Source of the DNA: Pleurodeles waltl
Taxonomy: Eukaryota > Chordata > Amphibia > Caudata > Salamandridae
Length of the DNA: 64,000 bases
Direction of reading: 5' to 3'
NCBI RefSeq assembly: GCF_031143425.1
Contig: NC_090446.1
Location: 1,025,871,066-1,025,935,065, forward strand
The notes under the pieces were generated by a model. That model worked only from the letters and a program-made list of their open reading frames with translations. It was not told where the DNA came from and did no database searches. The position numbers and the translations under genes are program-made. Below are positions 55,015 through 64,000 of the stretch, one piece after another (the stretch's first letter is position 1; each line of letters starts with the position of its first letter).

Positions 55015-56447
55015 TTATTTCCTGGCGGGGGTTTTGGCAATTTTCTTTGGCTTCTGCCTGGATCGCAGGGACCATTCGCAGGGTGGTTCTCCTTCTGCAG
55101 GGAGAGGGATGCTGGTGGCCTGTTGTTCCTGTGGTGGGGCCTCCTGTCCACTAGCGGCAGCAGAGGTGGAGGACTGTTCATCGGTGTGGGTAGTGTCAGG
55201 GGCCTGTTGGTGTGCAACTGCCTCCCTCATGGTGTTGGCCATGTCTGCCAGCACCCCTGCAATGGTGACCAGGTTGGTGTGGATGTCCCTCAGGTCCTCC
55301 CTGATCCCCAGGTACTGTCCCTCCTGCAGCTGCTGGGTCTCCTGCAACTTGGCCAGTACCGAGCCCATCGTCTCCTGGGAATGGTGGTATGCTCCCAGGA
55401 TGTTGGTGAGTGCTTTGTGGAGAGTCGGTTCTCTGGGCCTATCCTCCCCCTGTCGCAAAGCAGTCCTCCAAGCTTTCCTGTTGTCCTTTGCCTCTGTCCC
55501 CTGAACCGTGTGCCCACTGCCACTGACCCAAGGTCCCTGAGTTGTTGGGGTAGTGGGTTAGCCTGGGTTCCCAGTAGTGGTGGACACACTGCTGATTGAC
55601 GTGCCCTGGGGACAGAGGTATGGGCCCACTGGGTGGGTGCTGTGCTGGTTTTTCCTGATGGGGGAGACTCTGGTAAGGGACTGTGCCTGGGTAACCGACT
55701 GTCCGGAGGTCCCTGATGGGCCAGGTTGGTCATCCTGATCCAGGCATGCAGAGGTACTGTCATCACTGTGGGCCTCTTCTGTGGGGGGACTGGATGTTGC
55801 TGGCACCTTCTCTCCGGTGACGTTGTGTGGGGGACCTGTGGGGATGTAAATGCAGTGTTACTGTTTCTGTGTGTGACATCTTGTGCATGGGTGTGTTGCC
55901 CTGCATGGTTGTGATTGCCCTGGAAGCTTAGGCTTGTGTTAGTGGTGATTTGGTTGGATAGGTGATTGTCTCAAGAGTGCATGCTTTGGTGATGGGTGTC
56001 CATGCAGGTCTGTGAGTGGTGTCCATGCATTGGTGTTGCATGCAGGGTTTGGTAGTGGGAGGAGTGGGTTGTGTTGGTGGAGTGTATGTGAGGTGGTGGA
56101 GTGATGGGGTGAGGGCAGGGGTGGGGGTATGTGATGACATGCAGGTGGGGGGGTAAAAGTAGTGAAGAGTTGACTTACCAGAGTCCAGTCCTCCTGCTAC
56201 TCCTGCCAGGCCCTCTGGATGCAGTATTGCCAAAACTTGCTCCTCCCATGTTGTTAGTTGTGGCGGAGGAGGTAGGGGTCCACCTCCAGTCCTTTGTACA
56301 GCTATCTGGTGTCTTGCTATCACAGAACGCACCTTCCCCCGTAGGTCGTTCCACCTCTTCCTGATTTAATCCCTTGTTCGGATGATTTCCTCCACCATGA
56401 CCCTTAGGTCCTCCTCTGAGAACATGGGTTGTCTTTGTGGTGCCATG
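55015..56447 (-). pseudogene. MYB/SANT-like Harbinger accessory gene, copy C
   Basis: Exon 1 (56447-56179) starts MAPQRQPMFSEEDLRVMVEE and then loses about 115 nt of the domain core with an in-frame stop, resuming IRKRWNDLRGKVRSVIARHQ to donor GTAAGT. Exon 2 (55835-55015) is open through the region broken in copy A: AHSDDSTSACLDQDDQPGPS, LHKALTNILGAYHHSQETMG, LAKLQETQQLQEGQYLG, and a basic end KTPARK. The coiled coil and basic tail are intact, but the DNA-binding domain is destroyed. Confidence 0.8.
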
Positions 56448-57331
56448 GGTGTAGTGTGAGTACTGTGAGTGGTATGTGAAGGGGTGTGTGGGGTGATGTG
56501 TTGGGGTGTGTGCTGTGAGGTGCATGGATGGTATATGGGGGATGGTGTTCTGTGGCTCTGGTTCTGAGGGTGCTCTTGCTGTATCTCTCTCTAGTGGCAA
56601 TTCTTTCTAGTCGTAGAGGGTTGTGGGTACTGTGTTTGCGTTTCATAGTGGAATGGGTGTGTGGTGTGTGTAAGGATGTCAGGTGTGTGTAGTACGAATT
56701 GTCCAATGTGGTGTTGTTATGTTAGGTTGTGTGTATTTTGAGTGAGGCGGCATGTACCCCCAATGGTTTACCGCGGTTGAATGTCCGCCGCAGTGATTTG
56801 TGGGTCATAATGTGGTGGGTGCAATTCTGTTGGCGTAACGGTGTGGGTTTTGGTACTGCCAGTTTATCACTGACCTTTGGGCTGGCGGACTTGTGTGTGT
56901 GGCTGTATAGTGATGGATTGCTATGTGTGTGTCATAATATGGGTAGCGGTACACCGACACCGCCGCAGTAAGTTGTCGGCAATCGGCATGGCGGTAAGCA
57001 GGACTTACCGCCAATGTCATAATGACAGCAAATATCTTGACTTGTGTATGTTGGATGTTTGTGGTTTTGGTCTTGGTTTGTTTAGATAAATATTCTCTAT
57101 TTTTCTAAACCTTTGTTGTGTCAGTTTGTAGTGTTTTCAATAAGTTACTGAATGTGTTGGTTCAAATACTTTACACATTGCTTCTGAAGTTAAGCCTGCC
57201 GGCTCGTGCCAAGCCACCAAATGGGTGAGCGGGGGTTAACTGAGGGTGAGTCTCCCTTTCCCTGACTAGAGTGAGGGTCCTTGCTTTGATAGGGGTAACC
57301 TGACCGCCAACCAAAGACCCAATTTGTAACA

Positions 57332-57349
57332 TTGGTGACCAGCATTGAT
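57332..57349 (+). promoter_or_regulatory. Primer binding site of the gypsy element
   Basis: TTGGTGACCAGCATTGAT directly follows the LTR end TTTGTAACA. It has the usual TGG start. The tRNA is not assigned. Confidence 0.65.
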
Positions 57350-57544
57350 TAAGTGTACACTACTGTTTTCAGTGCAGACCATTATGTGACTGCATACAAC
57401 TTGTCTTTGTGATTTGTGCTTTTTCTCCTTTTGGACTCTTTTTGTTTTACTTCTATATTTTTTGCTGATCTCCTGATTGACTTTTAAACTTAATTGGGAA
57501 CTCGTTGTTTCTGCATTTGGAACTTTTCACTTTCACTCTTCATC

Positions 57545-58760
57545 ATGTCTCAGTCTGGAGATGCATCACCTGGAGCTTCTTTTGATTTAGGGAAACTGGA
57601 GAGATATACAGTTGCCCAGTTGAGTCAATTCTTGCTTGTCCTATTAAGGGCTCAACCAGGAAGTTAACATGAGGGCCTGGGTAACAGCCAAGGAAGCTGA
57701 GGGGCACACAGAGGAGGAAGAGGATGAGGAGGAGGAAAAGCAATACATTCGCAATGCTATAGTGGGTGGCCTGTTATGTCCAGGGAGAGGGTCTCCAGGG
57801 CAGGTAGTAGTGTGTCATCCAAGGGTCTGACTTCTGAAGAGCTATAGGACAGACAGGCAGAGAGGGATCACCAGTTGGAGGTGAAAAAGTTTAGGATACA
57901 AAGGGAGATAGCAGAGAGGAGGATGGCCATAGAGGAGAAGAAGATACCGCGGGCTCATGACTCAGCTTGAGGGAGTTGGATCAGAGGAGCCAGTCTAGCA
58001 GGGATTGTGGCACAATAGCACGGTGCAGCCTGAGAGGAGGGTGCACATTCCTAAGGACCTTGTGAAGGATTACAAAAGGGAGGATGACATACTGTTGTGG
58101 TTCAAGGGGTATGAGTCTGCTCTCCATATGAATCTAGTCCCTGAAGCTCATTGGGGGTTGGTCTGTGGAAGCACTTTGAGGTAAAGGGGAGGGATACTCT
58201 GACATCCTTATGGGATCCCAAGGGGCTCACATACCCTATCATGAAGGACCACCTGATCACAAGGTATGGTTTCACCCCTGATCAGTATAAGGACAAGTTT
58301 AGGTCCTATAAGAAGAAGGAATCCCAAACATGGTAGGAATGTGTTGATTCTTTTTGCAGGTCACTGGATGGTTGTGTGAAGGGCAGTAAGGTAACAGCGT
58401 ATGGGGAGCCGTTTTTTAGTTGATGTTTTCCAGAGCTGCGCCAGGACCTAATTGACAGCAAGCTGACTGACCCCAGGGAGGTTGCGCAAGAAGCAGACCA
58501 TTGGGAGAGCACCAGGGTCCAAAAGAGGTATGAGGGAGACCATGCAAAGGGTGGGTAGGGTCCCTCTCAGAAGAAGTCGTGGGTAAGGGTAAACATGGGG
58601 AGTTCTCTAAAGGGCCCCAACTTAGTTCCCAGGGAAGCGATTCCCAGCCCCCAGTAGAAAAGAAACCATGGGTCTCTACAGGGAAACCTGCAGAGAAGGG
58701 GTCCCGCAATTACTTTGCATGTGATCCGGAAGGTCACATGAGGGGGGACTCCAAATGTCC
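57545..58760 (+). pseudogene. Gag of Gmr1-like gypsy element
   Basis: ATG at 57545: MSQSGDASPGASFDLGKLER then YTVAQLSQF, a SAP-like start; stop soon after. Further pieces: YKREDDILLWFKGYESAL, IMKDHLITRYGFTPDQYKDK and SQTW..CVDSF, a SCAN-like capsid pattern, then NYFACDPEGHMRGDSKC near 58700. The last is a zinc knuckle whose first Cys is replaced by Tyr. At least five stops or shifts. Gag forms the particle and packages RNA. Confidence 0.75.
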
Positions 58761-58899
58761 CAAGTGGACATCAGCACCCACTGGTGCTCAGTCACAGGGT
58801 TTGGCCAGTGTAGCGCTTGGGGAGGAGTTGGTTCCAGGTGGGTGGGAGCCAGCTGAGATTAGCCTTGTATCACCAGGAGACAGTGAGATGGTCCAGAGG

Positions 58900-59200
58900 A
58901 TCCTTGTGCCTGATAACACTAAGAAGTACAGGCGGTGGGTGACCATCAATGGACAGAGGGTGGAGGCTCTGTGAGACCAGCAGCCAGTGTGACTACAGTG
59001 AAGAGTCACCTGGTGTCTGAAGAGCACATAGATCCCCGTGTACTTCACCAAGTAGTTGCAGTGGACAACTCAGAGCGCCTGTGCAGAGTGGCGCAGGTGC
59101 CCTTTGAATGGCGGGAGGGGTCTCAGGTTCTTTGAAGGTAGCTGTGAGTCCAACCATGCCTGTCGATTGTTTGCTTGGCAATGACCTGGAGGATTCACCT
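58900..59200 (+). pseudogene. Retropepsin-like protease relic
   Basis: Frames read KYRRWVTINGQRVEAL, then after a shift ASVTTVKSHLVSEEHIDP. This is the sequence around the active-site Asp-Thr/Ser-Gly of a gypsy protease, but the catalytic triplet itself is destroyed by the frameshift near 58970. Located between gag and integrase. Confidence 0.6.
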
Positions 59201-59209
59201 TAGCAGGAG

Positions 59210-60720
59210 GTGAAACGCAGGTCATTGTTGGAGATGTTGGGACTGCCTGGGTGGGAGGGTGTGTCTATCAGGACTATGGCAGCCCGTCAGGATGATCAGG
59301 AGTCCCTGGAGCCTGAAAGAGTGGCCCAGGTTTCTGCCACAAGGAGGAAGGGCAAGGGGCATGGGAAACCAGCCCCAGAACTTCCCGTGGTCCAGGAGGT
59401 GGATGTACCTGAGGGGGAGGCCCTGGAGCCTACACAGGAACAGGTGGCTGAACTGGGCGAGGTCTCTAAGCTGTCACAGTGGCAGCAGGAAGGGGGGCCC
59501 ACCAGGGAAGCATTCTGTGAGGGTTTGCGGCGGCAGTCTTCAGACCAGGTGTCTGGCAAGGAGCCTGGATCACATCTGATTTACTGGGAGGATGGCCTCC
59601 TCTATATCAAACCTAAGGTTCCTCAGCCTGGGTCAGCACCTGGGCTGGTAGTACCCCAGTGCTTCAGAGCCTTCCTACTGGGTCTGGCTCATGATGTGCC
59701 TTTAGCTGGACATTTGGGGCAGGACAAAACCTTTGAGCGGCTTGTCACCCACTTTCACTGGCCCCTAATGCGCAAGCACTCGAATGCTCATTATAAGTCT
59801 TGCCCAACTTGTCAGGCAAGTGGCAAGAGTGGGGGAAATGCAAGGCCCCCCTACAAACTTTCCCTGTGGTTAGTACCCACATTGAACAAGTTGGTTTTGA
59901 CATTATGGGGCTTCTAGATCCTAAGACAGCCATTGGCAACAGGTTTATCCTCGTCTTGGTGGACCATGCCTCCCGGTACCCGAAGCCATTCCTTTGAGAT
60001 CGACCACTGCCCCTTTGGTGGGCCCTGCATTGATGGGGAGGGGTTTACCCACATGGGGTTCCCCATGGAGGTGGTGTCCGATAGGTGTACCAACTTCATA
60101 TCAACGTATCTGAAGTCTCTGTGGAGGGTATGTGAGGTAACATACAAGTTCACCACACCCTACCACCCCCAAAGCAATGGTCTGGTTGAGAGATTCAACC
60201 GCTCCTTGAAGGGCATGATTATTGGTCTGTCGGAGCCCTTGAGGCCTAAGTGGGATGTCTCATACCATGCCTTCTGTTCGCTTATAGGGAGGTGCCTCAA
60301 AAAGGGCTTGGCTTTAGTCCTTTTGAGCTGTTGTATCACCACCATTTGAGGGGACCTTTGAGTCTGGTAAAAGAGGGTTTGTAGAAAGCCCCTTGTAAGC
60401 CCCACCAGGATGTATTCAGTTACAAGCTGGCTCTGAGAAACCAGACTTGCCACTTCAGGAGCCTCGCACAGGAGAACCTGGAAGCAAGCCAGGAAGAATG
60501 AAACAGCTAGTATGACCAGAATGCCACTCAGGTCGAGTTTCTACCTGGTCAGAAAGTGTGGGTGATGAAAATAGTGGAGCCTAGGGCGCTTAAGGACAAG
60601 TGGACTGAGCCATTTGAAGTGGTGGAGCGCAAGAGTGAAGTCACCTACCTGGTGGACTTGCAGACTCCCAGGAACCCCTTGAGGGTCCTGCATGTGAACT
60701 GGCTCATGCCACACTTTGAG
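59210..60720 (+). pseudogene. Integrase of Gmr1-like gypsy element (upstream of RT)
   Basis: 59210-59917 ends with a HHCC zinc domain: HDVPLAGHLGQDKTFERLVT, HFHWPLMRKHSNAHYKSC, CPTCQASGK. The catalytic core follows in broken frames: GFDIMGLLDPK (first Asp), FILVLVDHASRYP, EVVSDRCTNFIS (second Asp), TPYHPQSNGLVERFNRSL (Glu). Then comes a C-terminal GPY/F-like part: LKDKWTEPFEVVERKSEVTY and VLHVNWLMPHFER. It inserts the cDNA into host DNA. It lies before the RT, the reverse of most Ty3/gypsy elements. At least three lesions. Confidence 0.85.
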
Positions 60721-60799
60721 CGGACTGAATTGTCCATGCTCTTAGCAAAAGATGATGGGGTAGAGGAAGAGAGTGAGCCTCTTTCTGACCTCTTGCCTG

Positions 60800-62284
60800 C
60801 TGGAGAAAAAGATGGGTCTGTAGAGGGAGTGATCCTCTTCCCCTCCCTGACCCCAGAGCAGCAGAGGGACTGTCGCCAGGTGTTGGGTCAGTTTGCCTCC
60901 TTGTTCTCCCTCATCCCAGGGTACACACACTTGTTTACACACAATGTGGACACTGGGGACAGTCCTCCTGTTAAACACAAAGTTTACAAAGTAACTGACA
61001 TGGTGAGGGCTAACATTAAAGATGAAGTTTCTAAAATGTTAGCGTTGGAGTGCATTCAGTTTTCTAGCAGCCCTAGGCCAGCCCTGTGGTTTTGGCCCCA
61101 AAGCCTGCTGCTCCTGGTGCCACTCCAGAACTCTGGTTCTGTGTGGATTACCAGAGACTCAATGTGGTCACTAAGACTGATGCACACACCACCCCCTGAG
61201 CCGAAGAGGTCATTGACTGGTTTGGAGCTGCCAAGTCCCTAAGTACGTTTAATCATACCTCTGGGAACTGGCAGATCGCCCTGACTGAGGGAGCTAAGGA
61301 TAGGTCTGCATTCTCCACACCAGGTGGGCACTACCATTTTAGGGTGATGCCCTTTGGAATGAAGAATGCCCCTGCCACCTTTCAGAGGTTGGTCAACCAG
61401 GTGCTGGCTGGACTGGATGATTTCAGTGCCGACTACCTGGATGACATTGCTGGTTTTAGTTCCACATGGGAGGAACACTTGCAATACCTCTATAAAGTGT
61501 TGGAGGCCCTGCAGAAGGCCGGACTCACTATTAAGGCAAGCAAGTGGAAAATAGGGAAGGGTTCTGTGGTGTACTTGGGACACTAGGTAGGAAGTGGCCA
61601 GATGGCATCCCTACAGTCACAAATTGAAACCATTCTGGCTTGGGAGCCTCCCAAGACCCAGACTGAGGTGAGAGCCTTCTTAGGCCTCACTGGATACTAT
61701 ACGAGATTTGTCAAGGGGTATGGCACAATTGGTGCTCCCTTGACTGAGTTAACTTCCAAAAAGCAGCCCAGAAATGTGATCTGGACTGAGTCTTGCCAGG
61801 CAGCTTTTGATGCCTTGATGGCTGCCATGTGCACAGCACCTGTGCTGAAGGCACCTAACTATTCCAAGGAATTTATTGTGCAAACAGATGCCTAAGAGCA
61901 CGTTATAGGAGCAGTTCTCTCACAGCTTTATGAAGAGGGCCTAGATCAACCTGTGGCCTTCATTAGCAGGAGGTTACTTCCTAGAGAATGTAGGTAGAGT
62001 GCAATTGAGCGTGAAGCTTTTGCTGTGGTCTGGGCCCTGAAGAAGCTAAGACCCTACTTGTTTGGGATCCACTTCCAAGTTCAGACAGACCACGGGCCCC
62101 TCAGATGGTTTATGTGGATGAGGGGTGAGAATCCCAAATTGTTGAGGTGGTACACCTTCCAATAGGGAATGTACTTTACGGTGAAACACTGCCCTGGCAG
62201 CAACCACGCCAACGCTGATGGTCTGACCAAATTCTTCCGCCTTAGAGATGAGAACTCCCATAAGGTTGGGCAGTTGCTCCCCAC
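60800..62284 (+). pseudogene. Reverse transcriptase-RNase H of Gmr1-like gypsy element
   Basis: Begins LTPEQQRDCRQVLGQFASLF and HNVDTGDSPPVKHKVYKV. A frameshift follows near 61080, then FRVMPFGMKNAPATFQRLVN, the catalytic YLDDIAGFS, KAGLTIKASKWKIG and a TAG at 61584. RNase H/connection: [96 protein letters not shown]. The frame reaches the polypurine tract with no env. Several stops; inactive. Confidence 0.9.
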
Positions 62285-62304
62285 TTTCAGCTGCGGGGGA
62301 CACA
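62285..62304 (+). promoter_or_regulatory. Polypurine tract
   Basis: ctttcagctgcgggggacaca; the gcggggga purine run directly before the LTR start is in the position of the plus-strand primer. Confidence 0.5.
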
Positions 62305-62553
62305 TGTTAGACTTGGCATCTCCCCTAATATCTTGCCTCTACTTCCCAGGTTGTTTCTGTGTGCTGGCCTCTTTTTTGCTGTTTTTACGTGTTCTGGATA
62401 CTTTGCCACTGCTGGCCAGTGCTTAAGTGTAAGTCTTCCCTGTATAAATTGTATGTGTAAATTGGCTTATCCATGATTGGCATATTTGATTTACTAGTAA
62501 GTCCCTAGTAAAGTGTAATAGAGGTTCCCAGGGCCTGTAAATCAAATGCTGGG
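62305..62553 (+). mobile_element. 3' LTR of gypsy element, truncated
   Basis: Starts TGTTAGACTTGGCATC and matches 21750-22015 of the 5' LTR for about 249 bp, up to aaatgctgg. It then changes abruptly to transposase-coding sequence. The remaining ~2 kb is absent. Confidence 0.85.
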
Positions 62554-63500
62554 ATGTACAGGATATTCCTCTTCAGCACAAAGTTGTGGAGCATGCAGAA
62601 TGCCACAGTGATCTGACACACTTTCCTGGGTGAGTGCAGAAGAGCTCTATCAGTCCTTCCACACAGAGAAATGTGGTCTTCAGGTGCCCAATAACCTGCT
62701 CCACTGCCCACCGTGTTCTCACATGGGCCTCATTGAAGCAGACTTCCCCTGACATAGATGGATTCCTCAGGAGCAGATGTGACTTACCAAACATCCAGGC
62801 ACTCTCTGGTTGCAGTTGGGATACCAGGTATGGTGCTGTTCCACATTATAAAGGAATCATGGGCTGATCCAGGAAAACGTGCACACACATTTCAGATGTA
62901 GAGATCTGCCAAGCAGACAACTTGCACGCTGATGGTATGGAGGTTCTTTCTGTTGTGATAGACTTATTCAGTGGCCAATGGTCCTCCCCACATGTGGGAA
63001 GTGGGCAAAACCATAAAAGTCAGCCTTCACATTGGCTAAATCCTCACGACAGGGGAACTTGATATAGCTGTCAATGTGTTTCAACATTGCTGAGAGGAAA
63101 TCTCTCAACACCAGAATGAACATAGGTTGGGACATACCACCAGACAGGGCCACTGTATGTTGGAAGGACCCTGTGGCCAGGAAGGACAATACTCACATGA
63201 CTTGAACAATGTTTGGTATGCAGTATGGATTCCTATTATCTGGCATCAGATCTGTCTCCAGATGACGGCATAAATCCATCATTGTTTGCCAATTCAGACG
63301 GTAGAACTGGATAGTATGGCATTCCTCCATGGTCTGAAGGTCTGGCAATGGATGGTTGTCGCTTCCTCCCTCTCCCAAGGTACCTATGTGTTGAAATACA
63401 TAATTTGGAACATTAGTCAATGTGTCCACTGCCCCACACATGTTGCATACCAACAATATCAAGTGACAAAGGATATCTGACTGGAAATACATAGCACTGA
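62554..63500 (-). pseudogene. HARBI1: HARBI1 transposase relic, second Harbinger family
   Basis: Minus-strand pieces: DLQTMEECHTIQFYRLNWQT and MMDLCRHLETDLMP; then FLATGSFQHTVALSGGMSQP, HIDSYIKFPCREDLANVKAD, HFPHVGRTIGH; FPGSAHDSFI (second Asp); CFNEAHVRTRWAVEQVIGHL (Glu); RKVCQITVAFCMLHNFVLKR. The sequence differs strongly from copies A-C, so it is another family. The first Asp motif (GAIDGTH) is reduced to GRTIGH, so the catalytic residue is lost. It ends at the LTR junction after NILYIP. Many stops. Confidence 0.75.
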
Positions 63501-64000
63501 GTGCACATTACAGCTGACAACTACACGGGGGTCAAATGTGACACCTGTGGTTGTCAACACGTGTCCACAACATGGATTTGGCTGACACACAACTATCTGC
63601 TACTCAATTGCCCCTTGAATTGTGACATTATTTTCTGACCGCCAAAAATACCTTCACCGGTGGTGCACTGTGCCCCACTGTCATATGCCACCTGTGCCCT
63701 ACAATACACTACACTGGCGGTTGTGTAGTCAGACCTACACAACAAGACAGATTGAGTATATTTGTGATGATCCTAAACATATTGTTGTTGTGAAGCCTTT
63801 ACCAGGGCCACATACAGTATTTTAAACCAAAATAGGGGGTGCCTAACTTCATCACCTGGACATCAGGAACTGCCTGCTTCCACTGGCCATAGGCTAACGT
63901 TGTTGCCTGTGGCGATCGCAGCCCAACGGCTGTGTCCGTCGGGGATGATGAATGCATATGTGGAGTTCATGTAGGTCATTTTCTGCTAAATCAGTTGACT
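63501..64000. other. No recognisable gene
   Basis: Mixed-composition DNA right of the HARBI1 relic, probably the 5' flank of that transposon. A 67-codon frame at 63622-63825 has no recognisable motif. Confidence 0.35.

Larger units (their letters stand above)
51428..57028 (+). mobile_element. Harbinger DNA transposon, copy C
   Basis: Left end GGCCCTCATAACAACCCTAG closely matches copy A; the right end (ttaccgccaatgtcataatgac) is more like the end of copy B. Same gene order as A. The second MYB/SANT-like gene has lost about 1.5 kb (junction near 53085). It has the two minisatellites, more copies than A. It lies about 20 bp from the end of copy B. Confidence 0.82.
21750..57331 (+). mobile_element. 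5' LTR of Gmr1-like gypsy element, split by nested insertions
   Basis: Starts TGTTAGACTTGGCATC at 21750 (same as the 3' LTR start at 62305) and ends TTTGTAACA at 57331, directly before the primer site. Native pieces are 21750-22455, 23029-23445, 40429-41225, about 51408-51427 and 57029-57331, together about 2.2 kb. Continuity is supported where target duplications flank the insertions (ttt at the MITE; AACAT/AATAT at 23441-23445 and 40424-40428). The rest are inserted elements. Confidence 0.75.

Noticed and set aside
1..64000. Host protein-coding genes, tRNA, rRNA, CRISPR arrays, bacterial or phage features
   Set aside because: None supported. All recognisable coding DNA belongs to transposable elements, and intron signals and TE types are eukaryotic.

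Overview
The window looks like intergenic DNA from a very large vertebrate genome made almost entirely of nested transposable elements. A salamander, probably a newt, is the best guess. This rests on the mix of long Ty3/gypsy solo LTRs, Harbinger transposons, GC-rich foldback MITEs and a GIY-YIG Penelope-like element, and on my memory of similar LTR starts in newt DNA; it is inference. I see no host gene, tRNA, rRNA or CRISPR array.

Layout. 1-4918: old debris (a CA-rich satellite, a gypsy gag relic on the minus strand, an L2/CR1-type LINE 3' end, MITE-like DNA). 4919-13196: Harbinger copy A, 8.3 kb with perfect 24-bp terminal inverted repeats (TIRs), inserted in a minus-strand LTR (to 19431) that also holds a 190-bp palindromic MITE and a 4.04-kb LTR element (14964-19003) with an orphan 617-aa ORF and a terminal LTR piece in inverted orientation. 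19432-21749: relic of a second Harbinger family.

21750 to the end is dominated by one Gmr1-like Ty3/gypsy element. Its 5' LTR starts at 21750 and ends at 57331 but is only about 2.2 kb of native sequence; the rest is nested insertions. These are a MITE (22456-23028); solo LTR Y (23446-40423), containing solo LTR W, containing solo LTR X, containing a Penelope-like element (27587-36550), itself containing a MITE; Harbinger B (41226-51407, with solo LTR Z inside); and Harbinger C (51428-57028). The gypsy internal region (57332-62304) is decayed and has domain order gag-protease-integrase-RT-RNase H. Its 3' LTR is cut at 62553 against a broken HARBI1 fragment.

How the parts work together. Comparing Harbinger A, B and C reveals one gene plan: a three-exon DDE transposase (HARBI1) with exon 1 next to one TIR; a MYB/SANT-like gene on the opposite strand near the other TIR; and a second MYB/SANT-like gene with a long Pro/Ser/Thr-rich tail lying antisense inside transposase intron 1. 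The Penelope-like element has an upstream coiled-coil ORF whose RT frame is reached only through an in-phase A7 heptamer (candidate -1 frameshift), a GIY-YIG endonuclease end, and a hammerhead-ribozyme-like motif in both copies of its 3' region.
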